From a virus: a DNA stretch of 64,000 nucleotides. Made by a program: the position numbers and the translations under genes. The notes beneath the pieces are model-generated. The model saw only the letters and a list, made by a program, of their open reading frames with translations, was not told the origin of the DNA and did no database searches. Shown here in pieces: positions 42,396 to 50,602 of this stretch; the first letter of the stretch is position 1; each line of letters opens with the position of its first letter. Location: positions 1-64,000 of IMG/VR virus record IMGVR_UViG_3300030104_002421. One strand, 5' to 3'.

Positions 42396-42606
42396 GAGGG
42401 ACGAACACAAGCGTTCCCCAGTCTATAAAAAACAAGCACCAAAAGCCAAGAAGGCGATTGATGATGTAATGGTTATGCTGGCAAAGCAACCATCAAAAGT
42501 TTTAACTACATTCCCTAAAATAATTAAGGATGTAAGTAAAAAATATGGCGTAAAGCCAAAAGATATTGAAACCTATTTCGCAAAAGAAACAGGTCTAACC
42601 ATATAA
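42385..42606 (+). CDS. Small basic protein, possible gp68-type prohead core
   Basis: The best start is TTG 42385, giving 73 residues. The frame stays open further upstream inside the previous gene, but that part does not look like protein. It is basic and helical: Y-K-K-Q-A-P-K-A-K-K-A-I-D-D-V, then P-K-I-I-K-D-V-S-K-K-Y-G-V-K-P-K-D-I. Its placement after the gp67-like gene resembles T4 gp68, but the sequence similarity is not evident. It may instead be a small DNA-binding or core protein. Confidence 0.6.
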   Translation: MTIERDEHKRSPVYKKQAPKAKKAIDDVMVMLAKQPSKVLTTFPKIIKDVSKKYGVKPKDIETYFAKETGLTI

Positions 42607-42618
42607 AGGAGAGTAAAA

Positions 42619-43023
42619 ATGGCAGTAGTAAATAAAAGAACACTTGTTGATAGTGGTACAAGACATGTAGTTATGTTCGAAATCAACAACGCAACAAATG
42701 ACGCTGTGCAAGTGGTAGACGCTTCAGCATTAAAAGGACATGATAGTAACCCAACACTAGACATAAGAAGTATTAAGTGGAATACAACGGCAGCAACTAG
42801 TGATGTGGCATTTGAATTTGACGCAACAACAGATAGTCATGGTATATCAGTACACGGTAGTGGTGAGTATGGATTTCATGGTAAACAACCTATGATAACA
42901 AATCCAGAAGCAAGTGGCGTAACTGGTGATATAGTTATCACTAATGCGTCAGCAGTAACTGGTACTTTTATTTTAGAAGTACAAAAATCTAAAGGTTATG
43001 ATAACTCAGGACAAACAAGATAA
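42619..43023 (+). CDS. Structural protein, first of a paralogous pair
   Basis: The protein has 134 residues, all-beta: V-D-S-G-T-R-H-V-V-M-F-E-I-N-N, then I-R-S-I-K-W-N-T, and a final V-T-G-D-I-V-I-T-N-A-S. It shares strand order and key phrases (V-V-D-A-S-A-L versus V-D-A-S-E-L, T-G-D-I) with the next gene, which overlaps it by a TAATG. Located in the head-gene block between core and prohead protease, both may be capsid-decoration or vertex proteins. No functional motif is visible. Confidence 0.7.
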   Translation: MAVVNKRTLVDSGTRHVVMFEINNATNDAVQVVDASALKGHDSNPTLDIRSIKWNTTAATSDVAFEFDATTDSHGISVHGSGEYGFHGKQPMITNPEASGVTGDIVITNASAVTGTFILEVQKSKGYDNSGQTR

Positions 43024-43409
43024 TGGCTGATACAGTAACAAGTCAAACTATAACGGATGTAGCCGGCACTAAAACGGTAATGAAATTTACCAATAAAAGT
43101 GATGGTACAGGAGAAACACTAGTAAATAAAGTGGATGCAAGTGAATTAAATCATGCGTCTTCAACGACTAAAATTGCTAGAGTAATTTATAGTGTCAATA
43201 CCACGGACCCTAAAGGGTCCGTTGAGATTGTATTTGATGGTTCAACTAATGCTACGGCATTGTTTCTATCAGGTCAAGGCACAATAGATTTACAAACATC
43301 TGCTATACAGATACCCAATAATGCGAGCTCCGCTACGGGCGACATTTTGTTTTCCACACACAATTTTGTCAACGGAGACAGTTATTCCGTCATTTTAGAA
43401 GTGAGATAA
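43023..43409 (+). CDS. Structural protein, second of a paralogous pair
   Basis: The protein has 128 residues and is related to the preceding one: V-M-K-F-T-N-K-S-D, V-N-K-V-D-A-S-E-L, I-A-R-V-I-Y-S-V, G-T-I-D-L-Q-T, S-A-T-G-D-I-L-F. ATG overlaps the upstream stop. An 8-bp perfect hairpin (43203-43222) lies within the coding sequence. The probable role is the same as its twin, a head surface or structural component; the evidence is only position and composition. Confidence 0.7.
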   Translation: MADTVTSQTITDVAGTKTVMKFTNKSDGTGETLVNKVDASELNHASSTTKIARVIYSVNTTDPKGSVEIVFDGSTNATALFLSGQGTIDLQTSAIQIPNNASSATGDILFSTHNFVNGDSYSVILEVR

Positions 43410-43417
43410 TATAAATA
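43410..43417 (+). promoter_or_regulatory. Late promoter (TATAAATA)
   Basis: Perfect late box directly after the preceding stop codon. It lies 24 bp before the gp21 ATG at 43442, with A-A-G-G-G-G-A between. Confidence 0.75.
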
Positions 43418-43441
43418 GAACAAAAGGGGAAAATACGCAAC

Positions 43442-44095
43442 ATGAAACTTATAACAGAAGAACTTACAAATGTTGAATTGATGGTCGAAGAAAAAAACGG
43501 CTCAAAACAACATTTCATTAAAGGTACCTTCATGCAGGCAAACATAAAGAACAGAAATGGTCGTGTTTACCCAATGGAAGTATTAGAAAAAGAAGTAGGA
43601 AGATACAGAAAAGAATTTATTGACCGTAAAAGAGCATTTGGAGAACTTGGACATCCAGAAGGACCTACTGTTAACCTAGAAAGAGTATCACATATGATAA
43701 CTAAACTAGAGAATGACGGTAAAGGTAATTACTACGGTGAAGCAAAGATTACAGATACGCCATATGGTAAGATTGTAAAAGAACTTATCAACGAAGGCGC
43801 ACAATTAGGAGTTTCGTCAAGGGGCATGGGTTCCTTGGAGAATAAAGGTGGTACTAACTATGTAAAAAATGACTTTTACTTAGCAACTGCTGCCGACATT
43901 GTTGCAGATCCGTCTGCTCCATCAGCATTTGTACAAGGTGTTATGGAAGGTAAAGAGTGGGTATGGGATAATGGTATTGTCAAGGAACAAGATGTTTCTG
44001 AAATACAAGAAGAAATAAACCGTGCTAAGCGTGATGAATTAGTAAAAGCGCAGACTGCTGCTTTTGATAAATTTATGCGAAAGTTACAGTTTTAA
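43442..44095 (+). CDS. 21: Prohead core protease gp21
   Basis: The protein has 217 residues (T4: 212). The serine protease signature of the T4 prohead protease family is visible: A-F-G-E-L-G-H-P with His71 and L-G-V-S-S-R-G-M-G with the Ser at 125-126. It matures the head by cleaving gp22, gp23 and core proteins after gp23 shell assembly. Gene order core-21-22-23 is as in T4. Confidence 0.93.
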   Translation: MKLITEELTNVELMVEEKNGSKQHFIKGTFMQANIKNRNGRVYPMEVLEKEVGRYRKEFIDRKRAFGELGHPEGPTVNLERVSHMITKLENDGKGNYYGEAKITDTPYGKIVKELINEGAQLGVSSRGMGSLENKGGTNYVKNDFYLATAADIVADPSAPSAFVQGVMEGKEWVWDNGIVKEQDVSEIQEEINRAKRDELVKAQTAAFDKFMRKLQF

Positions 44096-44101
44096 TAAAT
44101 A
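44094..44101 (+). promoter_or_regulatory. Possible late promoter (AATAAATA) before gp22
   Basis: One-mismatch late box at the end of gp21, 46 bp before the gp22 ATG, with T-T-G-G-A-G-A-G as ribosome site. High expression of scaffold and capsid genes would call for a promoter here, but the box is imperfect. Confidence 0.4.
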
Positions 44102-44147
44102 GTAGTACGCAAATTTAATATTTCGAAATATTGGAGAGATAAAAAAA

Positions 44148-45440
44148 ATGACGGAAGAAATTAAAAACGAACAAGAAATCGTTTCTGAAGCTCCTAAGGG
44201 ACAAGATGCTCCTAAAGCTGGTGCAGCTAAAGCTGAACCAATGCAAAAAGTAGGCGACTTTGAAGATTTAGGTCCAGCGGTTGTAAAACCAACTGACAAA
44301 AATCCAGACGCTGCTAAAAAAACTAAAAAAGATGCATCCGCTCCTACGAAAGGTGCCGGCGCACCGGAATCTGCTGAGAAAATGAAAAAAGAAGAAGCAG
44401 AACCAGAAGACGCTGAAGATAAAGAAAACGATAAAAAAGATGACGAAGAAGAAAAAGCTGAAGATTATGGTAAAATGGAAACACCAAAAACCAAATCTGG
44501 CATGATTCAGGCAATGTACGACAACATGAACAAAATGAAAAAAGCTGATTTACAAGCCAACTATGGCAAAATGATGAAAGCAATGAACATGAAAATGGAC
44601 ATGGATCCTGAAGATAAAGAAGACGAAGATAAAGAAAAAGAAATGGCAGCTGCTTCTGAAGCAGTAGAAAAAAGAGTTAAAGAAATTAATGTTGAAGAAG
44701 ATGTTAATGCTTTAGTTTCTGGCGATGAAACTTTATCTGAGGACTTTAAAGCTAAAGCCGCAACAATCTTTGAAGCTGCAGTTAAATCAAAAGTAAGAAA
44801 TGAAATCGAAAGATTAGAAGGTGAATACTCAACTGAAATAACTGAAGCAACAAACAACATTAAAGAAGAATTAACTAATAAGGTTGATAACTACTTAAAC
44901 TATGTTGTTGAAGAATGGATGAAAGAAAACGAACTTGCTATTGAAAAAGGTATCAAAGGCGAGATTGCTGAAGATTTCATCGGCGGATTAAAACAATTAT
45001 TTGAAGACCATTACATTGATGTTCCAGATGAAAAGTATGATGTGCTTGGCGCAAAAGAAACTGAACTGGAAGAAGCGAAAGCTAAAATCAATGAAATGAC
45101 TGAAAAAATGATTGAAAAATCTAAAGTCATTAACGAGTTTACTAAAGAAGAAATTTTAGAAGACATTACATCTGGTCTTGCTGACACAGAGGTAGAGAAA
45201 CTAAAATCTTTAGTAGAAGATATAAGTTACGAAGGTGCTGATGAGTACAGAACAAAATTAGAAACTATTAAGGAATCTTATTTTGGACAAGGTGCTTCAA
45301 AGGCGGCTCCGGCGTCAACTGAAAATGTTGACACACTTAACACCGACAATGGTAACACAGTAACAGATATGTCTGATAGCATGTCTCGTTATACGGCTGC
45401 AATTAGTAGGGTAAAAGGTAGAGATATCTACAATAACTAA
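44148..45440 (+). CDS. 22: Prohead scaffold protein gp22
   Basis: The protein has 430 residues, longer than T4 gp22 (269) but similar to marine relatives. The first about 180 are very acidic and low-complexity, rich in Lys, Glu, Asp and Ala (K-E-E-A-E-P-E-D-A-E-D-K). The helical core from about 180 shows R-N-E-I-E-R-L-E-G-E-Y and coiled repeats. The end R-Y-T-A-A-I-S-R is the conserved C-terminus. It forms the internal scaffold that is digested by gp21. Confidence 0.85.
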   Translation: MTEEIKNEQEIVSEAPKGQDAPKAGAAKAEPMQKVGDFEDLGPAVVKPTDKNPDAAKKTKKDASAPTKGAGAPESAEKMKKEEAEPEDAEDKENDKKDDEEEKAEDYGKMETPKTKSGMIQAMYDNMNKMKKADLQANYGKMMKAMNMKMDMDPEDKEDEDKEKEMAAASEAVEKRVKEINVEEDVNALVSGDETLSEDFKAKAATIFEAAVKSKVRNEIERLEGEYSTEITEATNNIKEELTNKVDNYLNYVVEEWMKENELAIEKGIKGEIAEDFIGGLKQLFEDHYIDVPDEKYDVLGAKETELEEAKAKINEMTEKMIEKSKVINEFTKEEILEDITSGLADTEVEKLKSLVEDISYEGADEYRTKLETIKESYFGQGASKAAPASTENVDTLNTDNGNTVTDMSDSMSRYTAAISRVKGRDIYNN

Positions 45441-45465
45441 TAAACAAGAAAAGGATAGAATTAAA

Positions 45466-46731
45466 ATGTATAATTCAGAAAACTTACAGGAAAAGTGGTC
45501 ACCGGTTCTTGAGCATGCGGATCTACCAAAAATAGATAACCCATACAAAAGAGCGGTAACTGCTGTTATCCTAGAAAACCAAGAAAAAGCGGCGAAAGAA
45601 GACAAAGCATTCTTGGGAGAAATTGCCAATGTAACAGGTGACGCTGCCGTGGCAAATTGGGATCCAATCCTAATTTCTCTCGTAAGAAGAGCAATGCCTA
45701 ACTTAATCGCTTACGATATCTGTGGCGTTCAACCAATGACTGGTCCAACTGGACTAATCTTTGCAATGAAGTCCAGATTTACTTCAAACTCAGGCACAGA
45801 AGCATTATTCAACGAAGCTGATTCAGATTTCTCTGGAACAGGTACTCATTCTGCTTCTCTAAATCCAGGGTTGATGAACGATACTACAACTTCCGTTACT
45901 GCTGGTACTGGTATTGCAACTGCTACGGCAGAAGCTTCATCATCTTTCGCAGAAATGGCGTTCAGTATTGAAAAATCAACTGTAACTGCTAAAACTAGAC
46001 AGTTAAAAGCAGAATACACAATGGAACTTGCACAAGACTTAAAAGCAATCCATGGTTTAGACGCTGAAACAGAATTAGCAAACATCTTGTCTGCTGAAAT
46101 TCTTGCTGAGATTAACCGTGAAGTAGTGAGAACTATTTACGAAAAAGCTAAAAAAGGTGCAGGTGTTAATACAACTACTGCTGGAACTTTCGACCTTGAT
46201 ACTGATTCAAATGGTAGATGGTCTGTTGAGAAATTCAAAGGACTAATGTTCCAAGTAGAAAGAGACGCTAATGTAATCGCACAAGAAACAAGAAGAGGAA
46301 AAGGTAATATTATCATTTGCTCATCTGATGTTGCTTCTGCTTTACAAATGGCTGGTGTATTAGATTACGCTCCTGCTTTAAACAACAGTCTAAATGTTGA
46401 CGATACTGGTAATACTTTTGCTGGTACTCTAAACGGTAGATACAAAGTATATATTGATCCATATGCAAGTAACAATACTGCTGCTCAATACTATACTGTT
46501 GGTTATAAAGGAACTTCACCTTATGACGCTGGTATGTTCTATTGCCCATATGTACCACTACAAATGGTAAGAGCAGTAGGCGAAAACAGTTTCCAACCAA
46601 AAATTGGTTTCAAAACTAGATACGGTCTAATTAGAAACCCATTCGCTGAAGCAAGTGCTCAAGCTTCTGGAACAGGAACTGACCAAGCTAACATTTATTA
46701 CAGAATGGTTAAGGTTACTAACCTTATGTAG
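45466..46731 (+). CDS. 23: Major capsid protein gp23
   Basis: The protein has 421 residues. Conserved gp23 segments include W-D-P-I-L-I-S-L-V-R-R-A-M-P-N-L-I-A-Y-D, then G-V-Q-P-M-T-G-P-T-G-L-I-F-A-M, M-E-L-A-Q-D-L-K-A-I-H-G-L-D-A-E and the C-terminal M-F-Y-C-P-Y-V-P-L-Q-M. Shorter than T4 (521), as in marine T4-like phages. The transcript is closed by a strong terminator directly after. Confidence 0.95.
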   Translation: MYNSENLQEKWSPVLEHADLPKIDNPYKRAVTAVILENQEKAAKEDKAFLGEIANVTGDAAVANWDPILISLVRRAMPNLIAYDICGVQPMTGPTGLIFAMKSRFTSNSGTEALFNEADSDFSGTGTHSASLNPGLMNDTTTSVTAGTGIATATAEASSSFAEMAFSIEKSTVTAKTRQLKAEYTMELAQDLKAIHGLDAETELANILSAEILAEINREVVRTIYEKAKKGAGVNTTTAGTFDLDTDSNGRWSVEKFKGLMFQVERDANVIAQETRRGKGNIIICSSDVASALQMAGVLDYAPALNNSLNVDDTGNTFAGTLNGRYKVYIDPYASNNTAAQYYTVGYKGTSPYDAGMFYCPYVPLQMVRAVGENSFQPKIGFKTRYGLIRNPFAEASAQASGTGTDQANIYYRMVKVTNLM

Positions 46732-46756
46732 GATTCATTTCCTCCATGAAATTAAG

Positions 46757-46781
46757 AGGGCGCTACGGCGCCCTTTTTTTT
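46757..46781 (+). terminator. Intrinsic terminator with UACG tetraloop after gp23
   Basis: The stem AGGGCGC (46757-46763) pairs with GCGCCCT (46768-46774) around TACG, followed by eight T residues. It is a canonical terminator with a C-UNCG-G loop, the same loop class as the hairpin after gp19. Confidence 0.93.
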
Positions 46782-46794
46782 GCTTTCCAGTCCT

Positions 46795-46802
46795 TATAAA
46801 TA
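46795..46802 (+). promoter_or_regulatory. Late promoter abutting the next structural gene
   Basis: Perfect TATAAATA with five bases (GTAGT) before ATG 46808, just behind the gp23 terminator. There is no ribosome site between. It predicts a leaderless mRNA. Confidence 0.7.
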
Positions 46803-46807
46803 GTAGT

Positions 46808-47404
46808 ATGACAGATAGTACATTAGCAACAAAACAACCAACTAATTTAGATTATGCTGACCCTACTAAATTTAAGTTTCAGATAATCAAACTACCTACT
46901 GTAGAATATAATACTGTACAGGCAACTTTGCCAGGTATATCATTAGCAGAGTTAAATCAACCTACTAGATTACAACAATTAAAACTTGCAGGTAATGATT
47001 TAACATTTGAAGATTTATCTATTACATTTATTGTAGATGAAGAATTAATAAACTACAGAAAAGTACATGATTGGATGTCAGGTTTAGCTCAAGTAGATGG
47101 TGATACATCATTTCAAAATGTATTAAGTGATGGACAAGATAGAATGCCATTGTCTCAAAGCAGAGGTATTCAAACAGAAGCAGGTAAGATTATGCCGGCA
47201 ACACCAGATGGTGCCATATATTCTGACGCTAAACTTATTGTATTGTCAAGTAGAAATTTACCTAAACTAGAGGTAACTTTCGTAGATTGTTATCCTAAAT
47301 CATTAAGTGCTTTAGAATACAATCAACAAGCAACAGATACGGAGTATCTACAAGCGACGGTGACTTTTGGTTATAAATACCATGAGTATAGTACACCATT
47401 TTAA
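46808..47404 (+). CDS. Virion structural protein with tail-tube-like pattern
   Basis: The protein has 198 residues from ATG 46808; an earlier in-frame codon lies inside gp23 and is rejected. The sequence mirrors the tail tube order: F-K-F-Q-I-I-K-L-P-T-V-E-Y, then A-T-L-P-G-I-S-L-A-E, the A-G-N-D-L-T-F-E-D-L-S-I-T-F segment and V-H-D-W-M-S-G-L. In gp19 of this phage the corresponding parts are Q-F-K-V-T-L-P, A-T-Q-L-P-S, A-G-D-R-T-F-Q-T-W-T and I-E-R-W-S-N-G. I infer a tube-fold protein, perhaps a tube initiator (gp54/gp48-type) or terminator (gp3-type). Confidence 0.65.
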   Translation: MTDSTLATKQPTNLDYADPTKFKFQIIKLPTVEYNTVQATLPGISLAELNQPTRLQQLKLAGNDLTFEDLSITFIVDEELINYRKVHDWMSGLAQVDGDTSFQNVLSDGQDRMPLSQSRGIQTEAGKIMPATPDGAIYSDAKLIVLSSRNLPKLEVTFVDCYPKSLSALEYNQQATDTEYLQATVTFGYKYHEYSTPF

Positions 47405-47412
47405 TTAAAAAC

Positions 47413-47441
47413 TTGCCTTTTTGGCAGGAATGTGATATAAT
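47413..47441 (+). promoter_or_regulatory. Sigma70-type promoter (TTGCCT-17-TATAAT) for uvsY
   Basis: The -35 TTGCCT lies at 47413-47418 and the -10 TATAAT at 47436-47441, with a 17-bp spacer and an extended TGTGA before the -10. AATGTGATATAATA is identical to the promoter before gp55. The expected start site is at about 47448, the same base as the uvsY ATG. Confidence 0.8.
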
Positions 47442-47447
47442 ATAATT

Positions 47448-47876
47448 ATGAATTTAGATGAACTACAAGCGCAAGCTGAAAAAGATTTGAAGATTGATGA
47501 TACTGAACTTGATATTGAAAGTTTAAATACACCAATCATACACGCCAAATACCTCAAACATTATTCCACTTATAGTCTAATGCTTACAAAAGCACAAAGC
47601 GAATACAATCAATTGTATAAAAAGAAATGGGTCTTTTATACAGGTAAAGCAGACCCAGAGGAATATAAAGAAACTAACTTTGAATTAAAAGTATTAAGAC
47701 AAGATGTTGGTACATTTATTGAGGCAGACGAAGAAATAATAAAACAAACACAAAAGGTTTCTTATCTTAAAACTGTATGTAATTATTTAGAGAACACACT
47801 TAAACAAGTTAACAATAGAGGTTTTCAAATAAAGAACGCAATAGATTGGAAACGATTTACGGAAGGAAGTATGTAA
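47448..47876 (+). CDS. uvsY: Recombination mediator UvsY
   Basis: The protein has 142 residues (T4: 137). The helical pattern is N-T-P-I-I-H-A-K-Y-L-K-H-Y, then Y-K-K-K-W-V-F-Y-T-G-K-A and F-Q-I-K-N-A-I-D-W-K-R-F. These segments are conserved in T4-like UvsY. It loads UvsX recombinase onto gp32-coated single-stranded DNA. The promoter at 47413 makes it likely to be transcribed early or middle, unlike the late structural gene in front. Its stop overlaps the next gene (TAATG). Confidence 0.88.
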   Translation: MNLDELQAQAEKDLKIDDTELDIESLNTPIIHAKYLKHYSTYSLMLTKAQSEYNQLYKKKWVFYTGKADPEEYKETNFELKVLRQDVGTFIEADEEIIKQTQKVSYLKTVCNYLENTLKQVNNRGFQIKNAIDWKRFTEGSM

Positions 47877-48700
47877 TGATATTTTGCATTGGTAATGGAG
47901 AAAGTAGAAAAGATTTTGATTTAGATAGATTACGACCATTTGGTAAGATATATGGTTGTAACGGACTGTATAGAGATTTTGCACCTGATTTATTACTTGC
48001 AATGGATTATAACATATGCCACGAAATATATCGTAGTGGTTATGCCTTTGACCATAATGTTATGTTAAAAACATGGGAGAAAAATCCTGCTTCCATGTAT
48101 GATAAACTATTTTTACCAGAAACTGTGGCTAAGTTTATAGGACAAGATATAGATGATATACACGAACTTACAGATGAGTGGGCATGGAAAGGTGAAAAGA
48201 AAAGATTTTTTGTATGTTGGGCAAACAATAGAGACTTAATGAAAAAGATGAGAGAATCCAGACCAGAGTGGAATGAGGATGATATGAAACTTTATCTTAG
48301 CGAAGACCAAGAAGGTTATCTTATTACATGGACAAAGAAGAAAGATAAAGTAGTAGGACTAGGTAAGTATAAAGATGAAAAGACTAATGCAGGTATATTG
48401 ATTGCACATATGGCAGCAGAAAAAGAAAAACTTATATATCTACTAGGATATGATTACTACTCTAAAACAGAAACAGTTAATAATATATACAAAGATACAA
48501 AAGGTTATGTTGGTAAAAATGCACATGCAATAAAACCAGATAACTGGATAATGCATACAAAACGATTACTTAATCACTATGACAAAGACCACAAATTTGT
48601 ACATGTTGGTGAACCTATAGAAGAATTATCAGACCGTGATAATTGGGAAAATATCTCATATGAAGAACTAGATGAGCGAATTAGCCGTAACGAAATTTAA
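47876..48700 (+). CDS. Conserved phage protein, possible MptE-like/glycosyltransferase-fold
   Basis: The protein has 274 residues from ATG 47876, which overlaps the UvsY stop. The opening I-F-C-I-G-N-G-E-S-R-K-D-F, then F-G-K-I-Y-G-C-N-G-L-Y-R-D-F-A-P-D and A-M-D, resembles the MptE-like (DUF115) Rossmann-type proteins that begin with G-N-G-P-S and continue to a C-N-x-x-x motif. A second part has L-I-Y-L-L-G-Y-D-Y-Y. It is often seen in marine T4-like phages between uvsY and uvsW. The activity is unknown. Confidence 0.68.
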   Translation: MIFCIGNGESRKDFDLDRLRPFGKIYGCNGLYRDFAPDLLLAMDYNICHEIYRSGYAFDHNVMLKTWEKNPASMYDKLFLPETVAKFIGQDIDDIHELTDEWAWKGEKKRFFVCWANNRDLMKKMRESRPEWNEDDMKLYLSEDQEGYLITWTKKKDKVVGLGKYKDEKTNAGILIAHMAAEKEKLIYLLGYDYYSKTETVNNIYKDTKGYVGKNAHAIKPDNWIMHTKRLLNHYDKDHKFVHVGEPIEELSDRDNWENISYEELDERISRNEI

Positions 48701-50141
48701 CGAAGCATATATTAAGTGTACTAGTGAAGATTTAGGACTGCTACAGTCTCTATCTGACTTTTTTACCTTTCCAGTACCTGGTGCCTCATTCATGCCATCT
48801 GTCCGTGCTAAACGGTGGGATGGTAAGATAAGATTATTTAGCAAAGCAACAGGAAAAATTTATGCTGGTGTGTTACCTTATATCATTGAGTTTTGTCGCC
48901 GGAACAGCCATACAATCATACTAGACGAAGCGTTAACCATTGGTGGGGGTGTTCCTACCAATGATGTTTCCAAGTTTATTGACAAATTATCAGTAAAAGA
49001 CATAGAAATTAGAGATTATCAATTAGGAGCGATTACACATGCATTGAATAGTAAAAAGACAATACTATTATCACCTACTGCTTCAGGTAAATCATTAATC
49101 ATCTATTGTATTATAAGAATGATGAAAGTTTTAGGTAATAAGTGTTTACTAATTGTACCTACCACTTCTTTGGTAGAACAAATGTATAAAGACTTTATTG
49201 AATACGGTTGGGACGCTGAGAAGTATGTACAAAGAAAATACTATGGTTATGAAATAGATGAAAGTAAACCTGTTGTTGTATCTACATGGCAATCTTTGGC
49301 AACTTTTGATAAAGAATACTTTAAAGATTTTGGTTGTGTTATAGGTGATGAAGCACACTTATTCAAATCTAAAGAATTGCAGAAAATTTTAGGTGCTTTA
49401 ATAAACGCTAAATATAGAATAGGTACAACTGGTACTTTAGATGATAGTAAAACACACAAACTTGTATTAGAAGGTTTATTTGGTACAGTACATCAAGTTA
49501 CAACAACACGAAGTCTCATAGACAAGAAACAATTAGCAGACTTAAAAATACAATGTATTGTTTTAAAATATCCTAAAGAGGATTGTATTCAAGTAAAGAA
49601 CTTGAAGTACCAAGAAGAAATGGATTACATTGTTTCACATGAAAAGAGAAACAAGTTTATTCGTAATCTAGTAAAGAAACAAACTGGTAATACTTTGGTA
49701 TTATTTCAGTATGTAGAAAAACATGGTAAGATATTACATCAACTTATTGGTGACACTATTGACCCAGAAACAAGAAAACTGTTTTTTGTATATGGTGGTA
49801 CAGATACGAAAGATAGAGAGACAGTTAGGAGTATAACAGAAAATGAAAGCAATGCTATTATCGTGGCGTCATATGGTACTTTCAGTACCGGTATTAACAT
49901 ACGGAATCTACATAACATTGTTTTTGCTAGTCCTAGCAAATCTAAAATTCGCAATCTCCAGTCTATTGGTCGTGGTCTTCGCCTTGGTGGTAATAAAGAT
50001 GTTGCTACGCTTTACGATATATCTGATGACTTTACCTATAAGACTTATAAGAACTTTACTATGAACCACTTTTTGGAAAGGATAAATATCTATAGTGAGC
50101 AAGAATTTGATTATGAAATATTTAATGTGGACCTTATATGA
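48672..50141 (+). CDS. uvsW: DNA/RNA helicase UvsW
   Basis: The protein has 489 residues (T4 587 with UvsW.1). The N-terminal domain has R-A-K-R-W-D-G-K-I-R-L-F; Walker A is S-P-T-A-S-G-K-S (134-141), the DEAH box at 226-229 (I-G-D-E-A-H), and motif VI Q-S-I-G-R-G-L-R-L-G near 440. It is an SF2 helicase that unwinds recombination and replication intermediates and R-loops and shuts down origin-dependent replication. The start overlaps the preceding gene by 29 bp. Confidence 0.93.
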   Translation: MSELAVTKFNEAYIKCTSEDLGLLQSLSDFFTFPVPGASFMPSVRAKRWDGKIRLFSKATGKIYAGVLPYIIEFCRRNSHTIILDEALTIGGGVPTNDVSKFIDKLSVKDIEIRDYQLGAITHALNSKKTILLSPTASGKSLIIYCIIRMMKVLGNKCLLIVPTTSLVEQMYKDFIEYGWDAEKYVQRKYYGYEIDESKPVVVSTWQSLATFDKEYFKDFGCVIGDEAHLFKSKELQKILGALINAKYRIGTTGTLDDSKTHKLVLEGLFGTVHQVTTTRSLIDKKQLADLKIQCIVLKYPKEDCIQVKNLKYQEEMDYIVSHEKRNKFIRNLVKKQTGNTLVLFQYVEKHGKILHQLIGDTIDPETRKLFFVYGGTDTKDRETVRSITENESNAIIVASYGTFSTGINIRNLHNIVFASPSKSKIRNLQSIGRGLRLGGNKDVATLYDISDDFTYKTYKNFTMNHFLERINIYSEQEFDYEIFNVDLI

Positions 50142-50602
50142 CAGATAAAAAAGAAAAAGTAAATATAAAGAAAGTAGTAATACCTACACCTAGAATGCTA
50201 AAATTAGCAACAGGTGAACAGGTTATAGCGATTATCTATGTACAAGAAGGTTCAGATTTTATTCGCCTTTCTGACCCATATAAAATAGAATTACATAATT
50301 TTGACGCTGACCCTACGGCATACTATATGGAAGAAAGAATGTCAATGAAACCTTGGGTTTGGCAGGCGCAAGATAAGATATTTTCAGTACATAAAAACAA
50401 TATATTAACGATAGGTATGCCAAACGAAACTATCAAAGATTATTATAATAATATAAGATTAGGAAAAATAGAGGTTCCACAAGAGAAACCTTTAAAACCA
50501 ATGCCTTCCGTGGACGAGTTTAATCAAATGTTAGATAAACTAGGAGATGAAGATTATTTTGATGTTATAGAACATCTAAAGGGTAAGAAGACAGTACATT
50601 AA
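50138..50602 (+). CDS. Conserved phage protein, Sm/beta-barrel type N-terminus
   Basis: The protein has 154 residues and overlaps the UvsW stop (ATGA). It has M-L-K-L-A-T-G-E-Q-V-I-A-I-I-Y-V-Q-E-G, then I-R-L-S-D-P-Y-K-I-E, an Sm-like barrel pattern, followed by W-V-W-Q-A-Q-D-K-I-F and a helical C-terminus. Related proteins are found beside uvsW and gp55 in marine phages. Function unknown. It ends the uvsY-uvsW unit before the gp55 promoter. Confidence 0.68.
   Translation: MTDKKEKVNIKKVVIPTPRMLKLATGEQVIAIIYVQEGSDFIRLSDPYKIELHNFDADPTAYYMEERMSMKPWVWQAQDKIFSVHKNNILTIGMPNETIKDYYNNIRLGKIEVPQEKPLKPMPSVDEFNQMLDKLGDEDYFDVIEHLKGKKTVH

Noticed and set aside
46655-46807. Upstream extension of the tube-fold gene into gp23
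   Set aside because: The earlier in-frame start would overlap gp23 and its terminator. ATG 46808 directly follows a late promoter.
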